From: Zerene cesonia
Taxonomy: Eukaryota > Arthropoda > Insecta > Lepidoptera > Pieridae
Assembly (NCBI RefSeq): GCF_012273895.1
Contig: NC_052116.1
Span: 3,410,001 to 3,474,000 of the forward strand
Direction of reading: 5' to 3'
DNA length: 64,000 nt
A program made the translations under genes and the position numbers. Shown here piece by piece: positions 26,801 to 37,306 of the stretch; position 1 is the first letter of the stretch; each line of letters begins with the position of its first letter. A model generated the notes under the pieces. The model worked only from the letters and a program-made list of their open reading frames with translations, was not told where the DNA came from and made no database searches.

Positions 26801-29800
26801 AAGGTTTATATATGTGACGGAGAAGGCCTCAATATTAGCATCAATATCCGAGTGGGCGTATACAATGGGTAATCGAGCAATGGCAACAAATTCCACAAAA
26901 TGATTACACTCAATACAAATCACAACTTAAATCACGCTATACAACGAAACGTGAGGAACAGTTTAGCTTCGTTGAGAAGACTCCCAAATGGAAAGTGTGC
27001 CTTGGTCCGACATGCCTCCACTAGCTAGTTCGTTTCGGTATCGGTCGCTACTAATATCCGCCTCCGACATGTATAATAACTTCTATTAAATTACTTCGAA
27101 TATAACGCATGCGAAGCCGCAGGCAAAAGCTACTAATGAATATTTAAAGAACTTTGAGGAGTTTAAAACGGAGTGCATGTTTATTTATCAGCACAGTTTT
27201 TAAGATTATACTGGATAAGTGAAGGTCGACCATATACGGGCTCTTATACTTAATTGTTTAGAATTAAGGTACGGTAGCTATCATTATCATTGACTTATAT
27301 TCGTTCCATTGTTGAGACGTTGTCACTGTCTACTCTGTGATACTCATAGGAGACCACTGTCAACAGTGGTCTCCTATGAGTAACAGGTCATAATTTATCA
27401 ATCAATACATTCTATCTGGACTAAATCATATTACCGCATTTCCTGATAAGAATTAAATCTTCAATATGATGAACTTTTTTACCTTAGCATTACTATTAAA
27501 CTTCTTTCCCCATTGATTCATATAGTCCCATACGTGCCACACTTGCAAAACAGGGAATATAACAGCTAATTGACTCATTATCGTTTCTCCGCCCGGATCG
27601 AGGGTGTCAGTAAAAATATATATCGGAAATACCGATAATACGTCAAGATAAAACCCGACAGTGGCCATTTTTTCCTCAGCTATCTCCTTCACGGTTTCTT
27701 TCCTCACGTTCTGCAAGTAAATTAAGTCCATTTTATCTACAGTATAAACTTGGAAACGTAAATATTAAAATCTTAATCGTAAAATATACCGGTTTGATGA
27801 AAAATTTAAACTTTCATAAACGTATTTGTTTCGCGAAAGCATTCTGGTTTCGTTGCGTACAACATTTCAGCTCACGTAATAAAGTGCATTTGAAATTATT
27901 AAACATAGCCTAGATTAATATTTGTTTGAACAGGCGCTGGTTTATACATTTTAAGCTTTTAATTTTAATGATGCAATGTATGTTCAAATACCCAATATAA
28001 TAATTGTAACAAAAATGTATGTTCAGGCAGCAATGCCACAAAAAGTTTCCCATATAGACTAAAGTTATGATGAGATTTATACATTTCATCAACGAGATCA
28101 TCTTATTGCTACAACATAACCTCAGAATAATGGAAAATTTGTTCACATTTCATGTATCTCTAGCAACGTAGTATATTTCGTACAATATAGTGCATACTTT
28201 CTCCACAATAGCGGTCGTCAGCTGTATATAAATGTTGAGCAACAATCCAGCAATCACGACTGTACTCAGCACCCTCTCCCAATCGTGTTGTACCGAGTCC
28301 AAGGCGAAGTGGGGCGACATAAAGCACACGTACAATACCATGATGAAATGCGCCACGTCGAACATTAGAGTCTGTGGATTTTATTAAATTGACAACCTTT
28401 CATTCACTTGTAATATTAGATAAATATAAGAATAAATTATACTAAAATGACAATGATTTTCTAGTTTTTATAGATGAAGTTTATACTACGCACATTATAC
28501 AGAAAAGAAAAGTTATAACTGTGTTATATTTTGCTTATAGAAATATTTTATATTTATTTTGATGTGGGAGTGGTGCTCGCTTAGGCACGGATTGAGCCAG
28601 CTCGCACTGATGATAGTACCAAACCTCCACAGAAAATAAGTGTAGTTAACTTATTATAAAAACGGATAATTCAGTAACTAGACTATTAATTAATACTAGA
28701 CAAATATTTTCATCAATTTCAATAGTACTTATCCAAATTTCCGCGAATGTATGTTTATCTGTCTCTCTTTGCTTTGACGTCATAGGGGAGCGATTTTTGT
28801 GTCTGAGGATAACTAGAAGGCTATAATAATATAGACAATTTACGACCGCAGCGAAACAACTTATACCGATAGAAACTTCATTTGACCACGCTTGTATACT
28901 TACAGCTACTTATAAACATTTAAAACATACTCACAAAATCGGTATTAGGCTCCAGTATCCACGGAAAACTCGCTCTAAGACAAAGCCGGGGTGAATCAAC
29001 AGTGGTCACATTACACGTAACTTTATAGAGCTCCAGATAATCGGTTGTAAATTTCCTGTGCCTTATGTTATTTTCGTCTGCGATTAATATTCGTGTAAAT
29101 TTTCAGTATATATCTTTATTATGTTTAAAGAACCATTTACATGATTATGTTATACAGCAATTATACAAAGTTTCGAAATAATTTAGTATCTGTAGAGAAG
29201 CTTTCATAGATTTAAGTTTGTCCATGTTCATTTGTAAAGGAAAATCATGTTTAGGAACATTAATTTAAATCGTACGAACTTCAATACCTCTATAGTACAT
29301 ATGGGAATCGTCAATAAATGTAGGATCTTCCTCTTCGACGCCAGATAAATGGTCTTTGAGTACTTTCATTGGCCGATAGCGAGTGCGAATCATACGTGAA
29401 TCGATTTGATCATATTTGGCGATTGCTTCCTGAGATATTTTTTACTCTTATAAGTATGTGAATATGAAAAATAAATTTACATTATAAAATGTAATAAATG
29501 TTTCATCGCATCCTTAATCGCCTGTTAATTTCATTTCTTTTTCATCTAGCCACCTTAACTTATTACGAAATCAATTAATAATCATGTTAAATAGCAATAA
29601 TAAATAACGTTTAAATTCTGAAAAAGTGTATTTTATTACAACTGCCTATTGCTGCTTTAATGTAATATTAAAAAAGCGAAATTAATTAAAGTACCTGCGT
29701 CTCTTTTGATTTATACAATCGTTCATCAACCTTTTCGCGAATTTGCTGCAGCATGGCTGGGTTTTCTGTCATTGCTCGTAGAAAATCAGTACGACGTAAT

Positions 29801-32800
29801 ACCTTTAAAATAAAATTTTATTTCAATGAAATTTTAAAAACAATTATTTTGCGGCATTGAGATAAAGTTTAACTTGAACTAGATTATCTGTTCTGAGAAT
29901 CTTTAAATTGAAATACAAGGCTAAAAAAAATCATTATAACTGTACCCCGAAATTTCTCGCGATATTCATAAACCGAATTCAAGATAGATTCAAATACTAT
30001 CCTTTGATGAGTTAGCTGTCCGAACTCCGAATGATGGATGCATTGTAACAAGCGTCCATTGAATTCACTGAATGCTAACCTGTAGTTCAACGTACGTTGC
30101 AGCTTTCACTGAAACCTTTGACGGTATTGAATAGAATAGGCTTATCTCGCCCAATACCTGGAATGGTTTGGATTTTTAACTCAAATGCATAATCTTTTCG
30201 GTGGTTCTATGAGTTTCGACACTGGCGATTTTAATGATTAGGTCAAGTTCAATGCGTTCAGAAGAGTCACATAAAACGGTTTTAGAAAGGTATTTTAGTT
30301 CAAATGGTATTTAAGGGACAGAATTCTGATAGACATTTTAATAGATATTTTATATTTTATTATACTTTATCATAAGAATTTCTGACTTAAGTGCATTCAA
30401 GACTACCGAAAAAAGTCGGTTAGTGTAGATACCCCTGTAGCCTTTCAGGAAATTGTTTTGCGAAACAAAGGAAACGGGAAACACGCTTCATTAAATTTTT
30501 TAACATATAAATCTGAAACTTTTCTTACAGTTCCCTCCCTAAAAGCGATCATTGGGCTCTCATCGTCCTCATCAGAAAGCATTTCTATAACACCCCGCTT
30601 CACGCAAATCATTCCAGCCTTAACCACACCTTGATTCCAAATGTGTTGACCGCTTAAGTATAATTCGTGCCTCATTAACAAGGAAATGTGCCGCATAAAT
30701 GCCTCGTCTATTGGCAATAACACAGTAATTAAACGTAAGAGCATAATAGCTCCAGATTTGGTAATTGCAAATTAAATCTAACAAAGAACAACAAAGTGAC
30801 AATTGTATTCTAAATCTACAATGTAAGGTTATATTGAATGTATTGCAATCCACTAGCAATAAAGTTTGGATTCCATTCAAATGAAAAGTCAAACGATTCG
30901 CAAATGAAAAAATACATAGCTTGCTTGTTTGGTACAGATTTAATCTATATTAGGATAGAGCTGGTCATAATAATAATTATAAATACAATCGTATTTTGAA
31001 AATCATGCATTACCGATATCTCTTAATAATAAAGAATCGTGGAAATGGCCGACATTGATATCGAAAATTAGTTCCATTTGGAATGGAAAGGGCAACTTCT
31101 GTAAATGCGCTGACGTCAGAACTCCTTCCTTCATCTGCCATAGCTGTTCTTTATATTGCTTTGCCTGTTCTATCAAGTTTTCAGGAGCGCCACGGAATTT
31201 CAGGTATCGAACCATATGATGATACTAGAGTAATCAATGTAAATTCATTCTTAAAAGTATTAGTTATAAGGTTTGTAATGACATAAAAAAATATAAAAAG
31301 AAAATTAAAATATAAAATTAGAAAGAAAATGAAGGTTTACCTTTATTAATAGCAACACTAAATGCTACCAGATTGTCATCTCAAATAATAATGGCGTAAA
31401 GATATATTATCTTAACTTCCTCAAATAATTTGACTTAGATATTATTTTAGGATTTTATGATAAACGATTAACACAAAATCTATTATACATCTTAAAGTAT
31501 AGCATAAAATTCCAGTTAATTTTCGTATACATTTCGACTTCTTATTTATTCATTTGAGAACATTTTATGTCTACACATACCTGTTAGGTAGAAAGGGGCA
31601 ACAATAAAATCGGAATCTATTCAGGAATTCTCCGTAAAAAGGACGAATCTCATACCTGATCCACAAAGACAGACCATCGTCGTTTTTCGAGAACAAATTC
31701 CCAGGCCAAACTACCAATAAAACGGTATCGTATGAACACATATCCGAAAAGCATTAAGAATGATGTCAGCCATTTTTCTAAGCCATGCTGAAATATACAT
31801 TTTCCGATGTATTTCTCAACTACGTATCTCGTACCGTGATTGTTCTATATTCTGATACTTACCAGTGGAAATGCGTCGCCAAAAATGCAATTAAACAGTC
31901 GGCACGCGCAGTAATACCAGCAATTGAGATAGCTGACAAAAAAATATGTAATTTCTGATCGTTTATCAATACTGTTTATGAAATTGTGCAATTTATTATA
32001 ACGAAATGAATAACTGTAGAGTTCATCAAAATTGTATGTATTTTCACATACATCATTTCTCATAATTACACACATAAGCAGTCAAATGGTAGCCTACGTA
32101 CCATAACGTCTTTAAGCAGGAGTAATTCCTGTGTTGAAAGATGATGGTGCTATACAACCTATATAACTCTGCTTTTTTCTCACACATAAACCCCTTCTAC
32201 TTGACGAAGTCATAATTTAAACTAGCAGATAAAACAGTGTCAAATTAAATTGGGATTGGGAGTATAAATACGATTCTATTCGACTCAGAGCATGACGCAA
32301 CGAAATTGGGAAACTTCACGTTACTACATATAACTAAAATAAAAGTTAAAAATATTTATTGACAGACCTAATATTGCAGATGTAAGAAGTTTTACATTTT
32401 TATTGTAGTAGGAATTCGATCTAGAAACACATTCGCGGTGTCCCGTACTTCGCGAATGCTATTTAGCGGCGGGTGTCATTTTCCATCAAGTGACCCGCCT
32501 TTCGTTTGCCTGATATCCGATAAAAATAAATTGACACACAAATATTTTTTATAACTACCACAGAAATTATAAAAATTCAGGCAGATATTCATGTACATAT
32601 CATTATTGCTATTGTGATAAACGTGTATCATAAACACATAATTATGTGTTATTTTTTTAATCTTTTCGAAACTGCTGTTTTAATTTTTGTAATGTTCTTT
32701 TGCTTTGCCCAACAGTTGCCTGACATAGATAATTTTAACAAATATTAAGCTAGTTTTTATTTAATTTGTCTTGTATTTTTTGTGTGCCCTAATACATTAT

Positions 32801-35691
32801 CCTGACGTTAGGAAGGAAATTTATATCAATTTTAATTATGGTTATAAAGCCTAAAGTGTGTTTTTATTTGTCTCTCCCTCACATCACAACAAAGCCATTT
32901 TAGAATATGATTGCGGACGGAAAGCTAATTTATTATATACCTACTTGTGAAAATGCATTTTCTGTAAATTAACCCGGGACGTATACCCGAGGTGCTCCCA
33001 CTTCAAGGCTGCAAGAGATGGTCGGTGAAGGTAGTACCACAGGCAGCTACCACCGTGCAAAACCAATACTACTATAAGGATATGCTCCAATAGATATAGC
33101 TTTTTCCTACAGCTACCCAACTGCAAAGTTAAACTATTTAAATATGCGGTTTAAGCAAGGCTTTAAATGCTATTTTAATATATAATTTTAACTCATCATA
33201 AAAATGACTATATTAACACTACATTAAATATTCAACATTAAAAAGTTTGACGTAAAATAATAATACATTAAGTAAATTCCTCATCAAGAGTCCATATATG
33301 TTCCTACTACACGGGACACGGGCATCCTATGAGGGTTGGCCACAATCCACTGCGCTGGCCAAGTGCGAGTGGGCAGATATCACATGTCGTCTAACTTTTG
33401 TTTCTTTGAAATATCGGTTTCCTCACGATCTTTTCCTTTACTTTAATCGTTGCGAGCAGAGGTGATTTGAAAAATGTGCACATAAATTTAAAAATCTATT
33501 TATTCTTGCACACTAGACCCGTATCGACCCTCGACTTCCACTTTTATGTACGAGGTCCTAACCATTAAGCCACTACTGATCTTAATTATTTAAATTATTC
33601 GCCGATATTGTCTCTTATTGTTATTGCATATCCTTTTTCCCATTATTGTTTCCTAAATTATAGTCAAAAACAAAATTTTCATAGTTTTACCACAACAATT
33701 AGTAACCATTGCAACTTACAGCGTCATTTAAACTCTGGAAAAACACGAAGAGCCTATATATACGGCATATTTCGAGCCACCGGCCAAATAACACCACGGC
33801 CTTATGTTCTTTTTTATATTTGACTGAAAAATAACACAGGAGTTAGAACCGAGCTTTGGCTTCGTTTCAAAAGTTCAAATCTGCGCCATATTTTTACACT
33901 TTTATCTCTCTTTCAATTTGTAGTATTAAGTTACATATGACTAATGACCATGTCTCGAAACCAAAATTTAGTTACCTACCCCTTTTTAGGATTGATGTTT
34001 ATCGTATGCTTTATAAATTTTAATCTTATGAACAAATCGGATTTAAAATCCTTCAAAAAGTCTTTAAGATCTACTGTTAATCTTTTTATTTTTTGTTCAC
34101 GTTTAAGGAAAGCGAAATATGGCACTTTATTAATAGATAGACTATAATTATGAAGATAATGAAACAAATTATTAGCTACATTAAGCCCAAAGTACTCAAG
34201 CAAGATCGGACATTGGTATGCAGTGGCTTAACGCGGATTTTCGCCGCCTGGGACCGGCTGGAAATACGGCGCCCCTACGGACTCCGTATCCAAAGGGTAA
34301 AATAGAACCCTATTACTAAGACTTCGCTATCTGTCTATCTATCCGTCAGTCACTCACCAGCATGTATCTCAAAATTTATGCACTCTAGTTGAATAATTAA
34401 GATTAAGAGGAAAAATTCCTATAAATATATTGGCGCTTCCTGCAGCCCCCTTCCGTATGCCGCCTGATGCATGACCCGGCAATTACATACTTTTACATTA
34501 ATAATATCAGTTATAAATTAATTAAAGAGAAAAAAATCTAAATTTAGTTTGTTAGTACCTCAATTTCGATCGAGGTTTATTTATCTAGGATTTTAGGTAA
34601 ACAACTAACGAGTTATTGAATTACTTACATATAATAGTCAGTGGCATAAGAGTTATCAGATCGTAAGTTAATAACGCGAAATTGACTCGATATACTCGTA
34701 TATGAAGTCGCAATATTGGCCAAAAAGAATGCAGACAGTGAAGGAAAACATCAATCATGAATATCACTTCACCAGCCATTACGAAAAAGTCTAAGAACTC
34801 CCAATTATCATCCAAATAATAGGCCACAAGGAAATGAATAATGTATTTGTAGATAATAACAAATAAGACTAAAGCCTGTAAACAAAAGTATTAAAATGTT
34901 TGTCAGAATTTTTGGTTAGCACTAAATTGGTGGGAATTCTCTTGAATCTGAGCCAAAATAATATTAATCGCTTCTTATATTCTGATTTAAATCTGCACAG
35001 AGCTGTATTTTTAATTATTTCGAGCAATCAAAGTACTAAATTGTAGTTCAATATAAATTGCAAAGTATTAATTAATCAATACGAGCGTCCCGCCCGCGGC
35101 TTCGCCTGCGTAGTCAAAATAAAATTACAATGGGAATAACATGAACAGAAATATAAATAACACAAACACACCTTCGCATATATAATATTACAAAGAATTT
35201 ACTATTTTGTACATCTCAGAAAATGAAATTCAATCAGATAGCAATATATTTCGTAATATTATATTTCTTATATAATATCCATTATTTAACATGCTAGTAT
35301 CATAAAATACAATGTATAAATTTGTTCACTTCAGCGTAAAAAGAATATTACTTTGTAAACCGTAGAGAACAATGCAAATTATCTCAAAAGAAATGAAGCA
35401 CACTTAGACGAATACTACCCTTAGAAGTATCTCGATTATCTATTTAATATTAAAAAGCATATTACAACGTATATCGATACAATTATGCCGATAAATTTTT
35501 CATCAAACATTTTCATAAATTGACATGTTTATTCTAAGCTCACCTGCCAGCGTAAATTCCAAGACAACATCATAATAGATCTCGTGATAGGTGCTAGCCG
35601 ACCCTCCCAAAAACATTTTCCTCTCCATATTTTAATATTGTATTTAGCCAAGTGAACCCGGCTAGCTCGAGTTGTAGTTGTTGCGATCGTT
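7465..35691 (-). CDS. Four-repeat cyclic-nucleotide-gated-type cation channel (CNGK/tetraKCNG-like), 5' incomplete
   Basis: One polypeptide of at least about 2,090 residues assembled from 44 exons, with intron phases agreeing at every junction from 35544-35691 (or 35709) down to the TAA at 7465-7467. It holds four tandem units, each with six membrane segments, a re-entrant pore, a C-linker and a cyclic-nucleotide-binding fold. Such a chain can form a whole pore alone, as the CNGK channels of sea urchin and fish sperm do; their length, about 2,200, is similar. In lone HCN or CNG subunits the chain stops after the first binding domain. Here the reading frame runs on through linkers (29288-29429, 28935-29077; 21484-21579, 20602-20690; 12250-12324, 11937-12070) into the next S1. 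The exon before 35544 and the start codon were not found. No pore keeps GYGD or GFGD intact. No binding cassette keeps the ligand Arg. Function is therefore open; the membrane-channel assignment is firm. The introns hold only repeats. Confidence 0.9.
10041..10267 (+). repeat. Diverged short interspersed repeat (family A relative)
   Basis: Starts 'tccttactaatattataaat' and ends 'gtcgcgggcaaaaagttag'. Intronic to the channel gene, between the S5 and pore exons of repeat IV. Confidence 0.6.
11937..21579 (-). CDS. Channel repeat III (exons 23-35 of the four-repeat channel)
   Basis: Exons: 21579-21484 and 20690-20602 (charged linker, DEEIRRQASQFEDAKLLVG), 19842-19719 (S1), 19293-19099 (S2-S3, WADIFLYLDIVVMSY and ILDILSVFPFEEL), 17797-17566 (S4 region and S5), 17429-17376 (pore helix), 16786-16635 (filter end and S6), 15345-15226 and 14197-13982 (C-linker, start of the binding fold), 13675-13601 and 13253-13061 (binding fold), 12324-12250 and 12070-11937 (Ser-rich linker to repeat IV). 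The pore reads FEVFVGCGCTP, aligning residue for residue with TVGYGDxTP: Tyr and Asp are both Cys. The S4 position has no regular Arg/Lys spacing. The binding cassette reads MFGNFTGQPMSSSEVAIYA, lacking Glu and Arg of the consensus. An intron splits the glycine codon of the filter. Confidence 0.88.
12441..12603 (+). repeat. Short interspersed repeat, family E
   Basis: Contains 'cgcgctagtctcaggaacta' and ends 'gtcggagcggaccgctagt'. Related copies are at 43682-43824, 47835-47955 (3' part) and 57926-58020 (5' part). Intronic here. Confidence 0.75.
14261..14460 (+). repeat. Short interspersed repeat, family A
   Basis: A full 200-bp copy, from 'cctactaatattataaatgc' to 'accgcggggagcagctagt'. It lies in a channel intron, just upstream in transcription of the exon at 14197-13982. 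Confidence 0.8.
14520..14705 (+). repeat. Degraded SINE-like copy (family F)
   Basis: Contains 'cccttcctttattcccat' and 'aaggcctctgcca', paralleling the better-preserved copy at 22190-22425. The short open frame here belongs to the repeat. Confidence 0.5.
17029..17230 (+). repeat. Short interspersed repeat, family C
   Basis: Near-identical partner of 4430-4630. It lies in the channel intron between the pore-helix exon and the filter/S6 exon of repeat III. Confidence 0.8.
17881..18043 (+). repeat. Short interspersed repeat, family D
   Basis: Copy of the 4641-4817 element with 'tatgaaaaatggatgttagc' and 'cgattctcaga'. An inverted end piece follows at 18104-18134. Confidence 0.7.
20861..21051 (+). 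repeat. Short interspersed repeat, family B
   Basis: Runs from 'tagcataaaacaaagtcgct' to 'gcgaagccgcgggcaaaagc'. Intronic in the channel gene. Confidence 0.75.
21825..21972 (+). repeat. Short interspersed repeat, family E relative
   Basis: Contains 'gctactcaaccgattttaat' and ends 'ggcggagtcggggcctgcag' plus 'ctagt', the typical 3' end of these elements. Confidence 0.55.
22190..22425 (+). repeat. SINE-like repeat, family F, with A-rich tail
   Basis: GC-rich for the window, with 'cgtttccttttcctcgcccg', 'gtgttcgcttaccatcaggc' and a terminal A run at 22419-22427. Degraded relatives are at 14520-14705 and 32405-32530. The overlapping open frames are repeat-derived. Confidence 0.65.
22681..28371 (-). 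CDS. Channel repeat II (exons 13-22 of the four-repeat channel)
   Basis: Exons: 28371-28198 (S1-S2), 27710-27483 (S2-S3 linker, S3, S4 region), 26633-26532 (S5), 26208-26047 (pore), 25546-25373 (S6), 24541-24450 and 24370-24253 (C-linker), 23746-23627, 23532-23434 and 22788-22681 (binding fold). The pore reads SFGTAVFTGNGMSDIAP: the filter TGNGM stands in place of VGYGD while the following DIAP is kept. The S4 position (PVLQVWHVWDYMNQWGKK) has no Arg, so voltage sensing by this repeat is unlikely. The binding fold shows LPDNEIVQHAGDIGRDMYII in the early strands and a cassette FFGSTEMLYGLPKVYTVL, with Ser for the ribose-contacting Glu and Lys near the place of the Arg. The last exon joins directly, phase 0, to the linker of repeat III. 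Confidence 0.88.
23165..23327 (-). repeat. Inverted copy of repeat family D
   Basis: Reads 'catactcctccggaactgct' and 'ttgccgggtcagctt', the reverse complement of the family D ends. Intronic. Confidence 0.7.
26694..27137 (+). repeat. Family B repeat interrupted by a 250-bp insertion
   Basis: The left part (26694-26813) matches family B from 'caaagtggctttctctgtcc' on, and the right part (27072-27137) completes it ('gcatgcgaagccgcaggc'). The two halves are separated by unrelated DNA, described in the next entry. Confidence 0.65.
26814..27071. mobile_element. Small element nested in a family B repeat
   Basis: About 250 bp with imperfect inverted ends: left 'gtgacggagaaggcctcaat', right reverse complement 'catgtcggaggcggatatta'. 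No coding potential. Its sharp boundaries inside another repeat mark it as a later insertion. Confidence 0.5.
27341..27382. repeat. Perfect 19-bp-arm inverted repeat
   Basis: Arms 27341-27359 (tactcataggagaccactg) and 27364-27382 are exact reverse complements around a 4-base loop. Intronic in channel repeat II. Confidence 0.9.
28935..35691 (-). CDS. Channel repeat I and linker (exons 1-12 found of the four-repeat channel)
   Basis: Exons: 35691(or 35709)-35544 (pre-S1), 34875-34629 (S1-S3), 34175-34075 (S4), 33120-32945 (S5), 31932-31863 (pore), 31787-31656 (S6), 31224-31014 (C-linker), 30749-30529, 30157-30080 and 29802-29695 (binding fold), 29429-29288 and 29077-28935 (linker to repeat II). 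The stretch from INK in S4 to the CLW of S5 has the same length (48 residues) as INK to CIW in repeat IV, which supports the splice choices. The pore reads LFNCIFGDAFP: Ile replaces the first filter glycine while FGD is kept. S6 carries two Arg (YVFIRYRFIG). The binding cassette VLGEISLFYSIPSKVSVKA is the only one of the four with the GE pair, but it has Ser-Lys where Arg-Thr is expected. The first exon has an in-frame stop upstream of both possible acceptors, so coding exons further 5' are needed. Confidence 0.87.
32405..32530 (+). repeat. SINE-like fragment (family F)
   Basis: Contains 'acttcgcgaatgctatttag' and 'tcaagtgacccgcctttcgt' plus 'ttgcctgat', a 3' fragment of the family seen at 22190-22425. 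Intronic. Confidence 0.5.
33284..33582 (+). repeat. SINE-like repeat, family G
   Basis: About 300 bp with 'ccacaatccactgcgctggc', 'ggtttcctcacgat' and an end with 'aggtcctaaccattaagcca'. A second full copy in the same orientation is at 46931-47228 and a 3' fragment at about 350-430. It lies in the channel intron between the S4 and S5 exons of repeat I. Confidence 0.75.
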
Positions 35692-37306
35692 CTTAAATTG
35701 GATAAGAAACTAATCTATATTAAGGTTCATAGACTGTCTTCAGTATTTTTTTCAAATGAAATGACCATCTGGGAACCCATGATGACTTTTGGCTAACAAT
35801 TCTTTACAGTTACATAACAATTTTAATTGTTTAATATTAAACTTACCCCGTCCCAATAGTACCCAAAGATGGTTCGCTAACACTTCTCAACATTATAGGT
35901 TTTATAATATTTATTTTATGATTGTACTAAAATTATACCACGATGCAAAGCCAGCTAGATATCCTCTCAGAAAAAGTTTAACAAAGAGGTTAAATTCACT
36001 ACAATATAGTATCTATTTCTAAACCGGAAAATACTGGAAGCTTTCATAAATTTAATAGATTTTTATAATTATATAAAAATCTAGTTTAATAAATTAATGG
36101 GATTTGACGAATTTAAGGTTATAATTTTGAATTTTTCTAGATTAGCATTTCAACACGATAGCATGAGATTCAAATCTAAATTGACTTAAAGTGGACTTGA
36201 ATAATTTTTAAATGCAATAATCATCTATTTGTATTGATAGAAACATTAGCAAATATCCTAAGAGCATTTAAATTATAAGGACTCGAAATAATATTTAGTT
36301 TGTAAAATGTAAAACCAATTTTAATCAATTTCATCGTAGCTATTTGAGGTAATTGAATGAATGAAAAATTTTAGATGGTTGTTAAAATTTTACTGTCCGC
36401 CATTCGGGATGCGACAGTCATAAAACATGGTGAACATTTTGCAGAGGCGGCTATTTCACAGAAAAACGATGATGCCGTTTATACGAGTTTTAATAACGTG
36501 TAAAACCTGTTTAAGTATGTTCTATTTATGTTGAAATATTGTTAATATCTATATGTATATATCTATATGTCTACATATTATATTTATGCATTAAAAAGAT
36601 GATAATGAGGGAGATATAAGAATAAAATGATCGATTTACTTTTATGCCATAGTACGAAACTGTTTCTTCTTCAGTTTACTGAAATAAATGTCTGTATCAT
36701 TTAAGTGAGAAAAAGCCATTGCCTGTGGCGAAAGTAAATTATTTCTTTGGAAAGCAGTTTTATTGAAATACCTTTTATATTTTCACACAATTGATAGAAT
36801 CTATGGAATACAACATTTCAAACGGAATTTCTTAAACGTATGGTGAACACCGAGCGCTGATCAGCAGTTCCTGTAACCCAATAGTTTAACTCAGTCGAGA
36901 ATAGAGTTACTGACGACGCGAATCGTGTCGAATAAGAGCAAAAACTTTAAAGGAGAGAAATCGTTGAGCGGTGATTTTGCGAAATCTCGAAACCTGAATA
37001 GAACCATTAAAGCGCCGGCCACTTATGTCTATCGGAGGGGATTAATAAATCTTTCGGTATTTGCAATGTTTTACGTGCTTTTAAATTCACGAAGGTTTCT
37101 CATTCCTTCGTGATATCTTAAAATACTGAGTAAAAGATATTTAAACTCTTGTTGAATATAATTTATCGCATTTTTATGTCGCTGTTCTTATGATTGTGGA
37201 GATAAAACTGTTGCAAGTTATGCTTTTTGGCAATTATTGAGCAAAATTTTACCTTAAAATCTAACACAGTGAGTACTAATAGATGTGTGTTTACTTTATT
37301 AAACAG

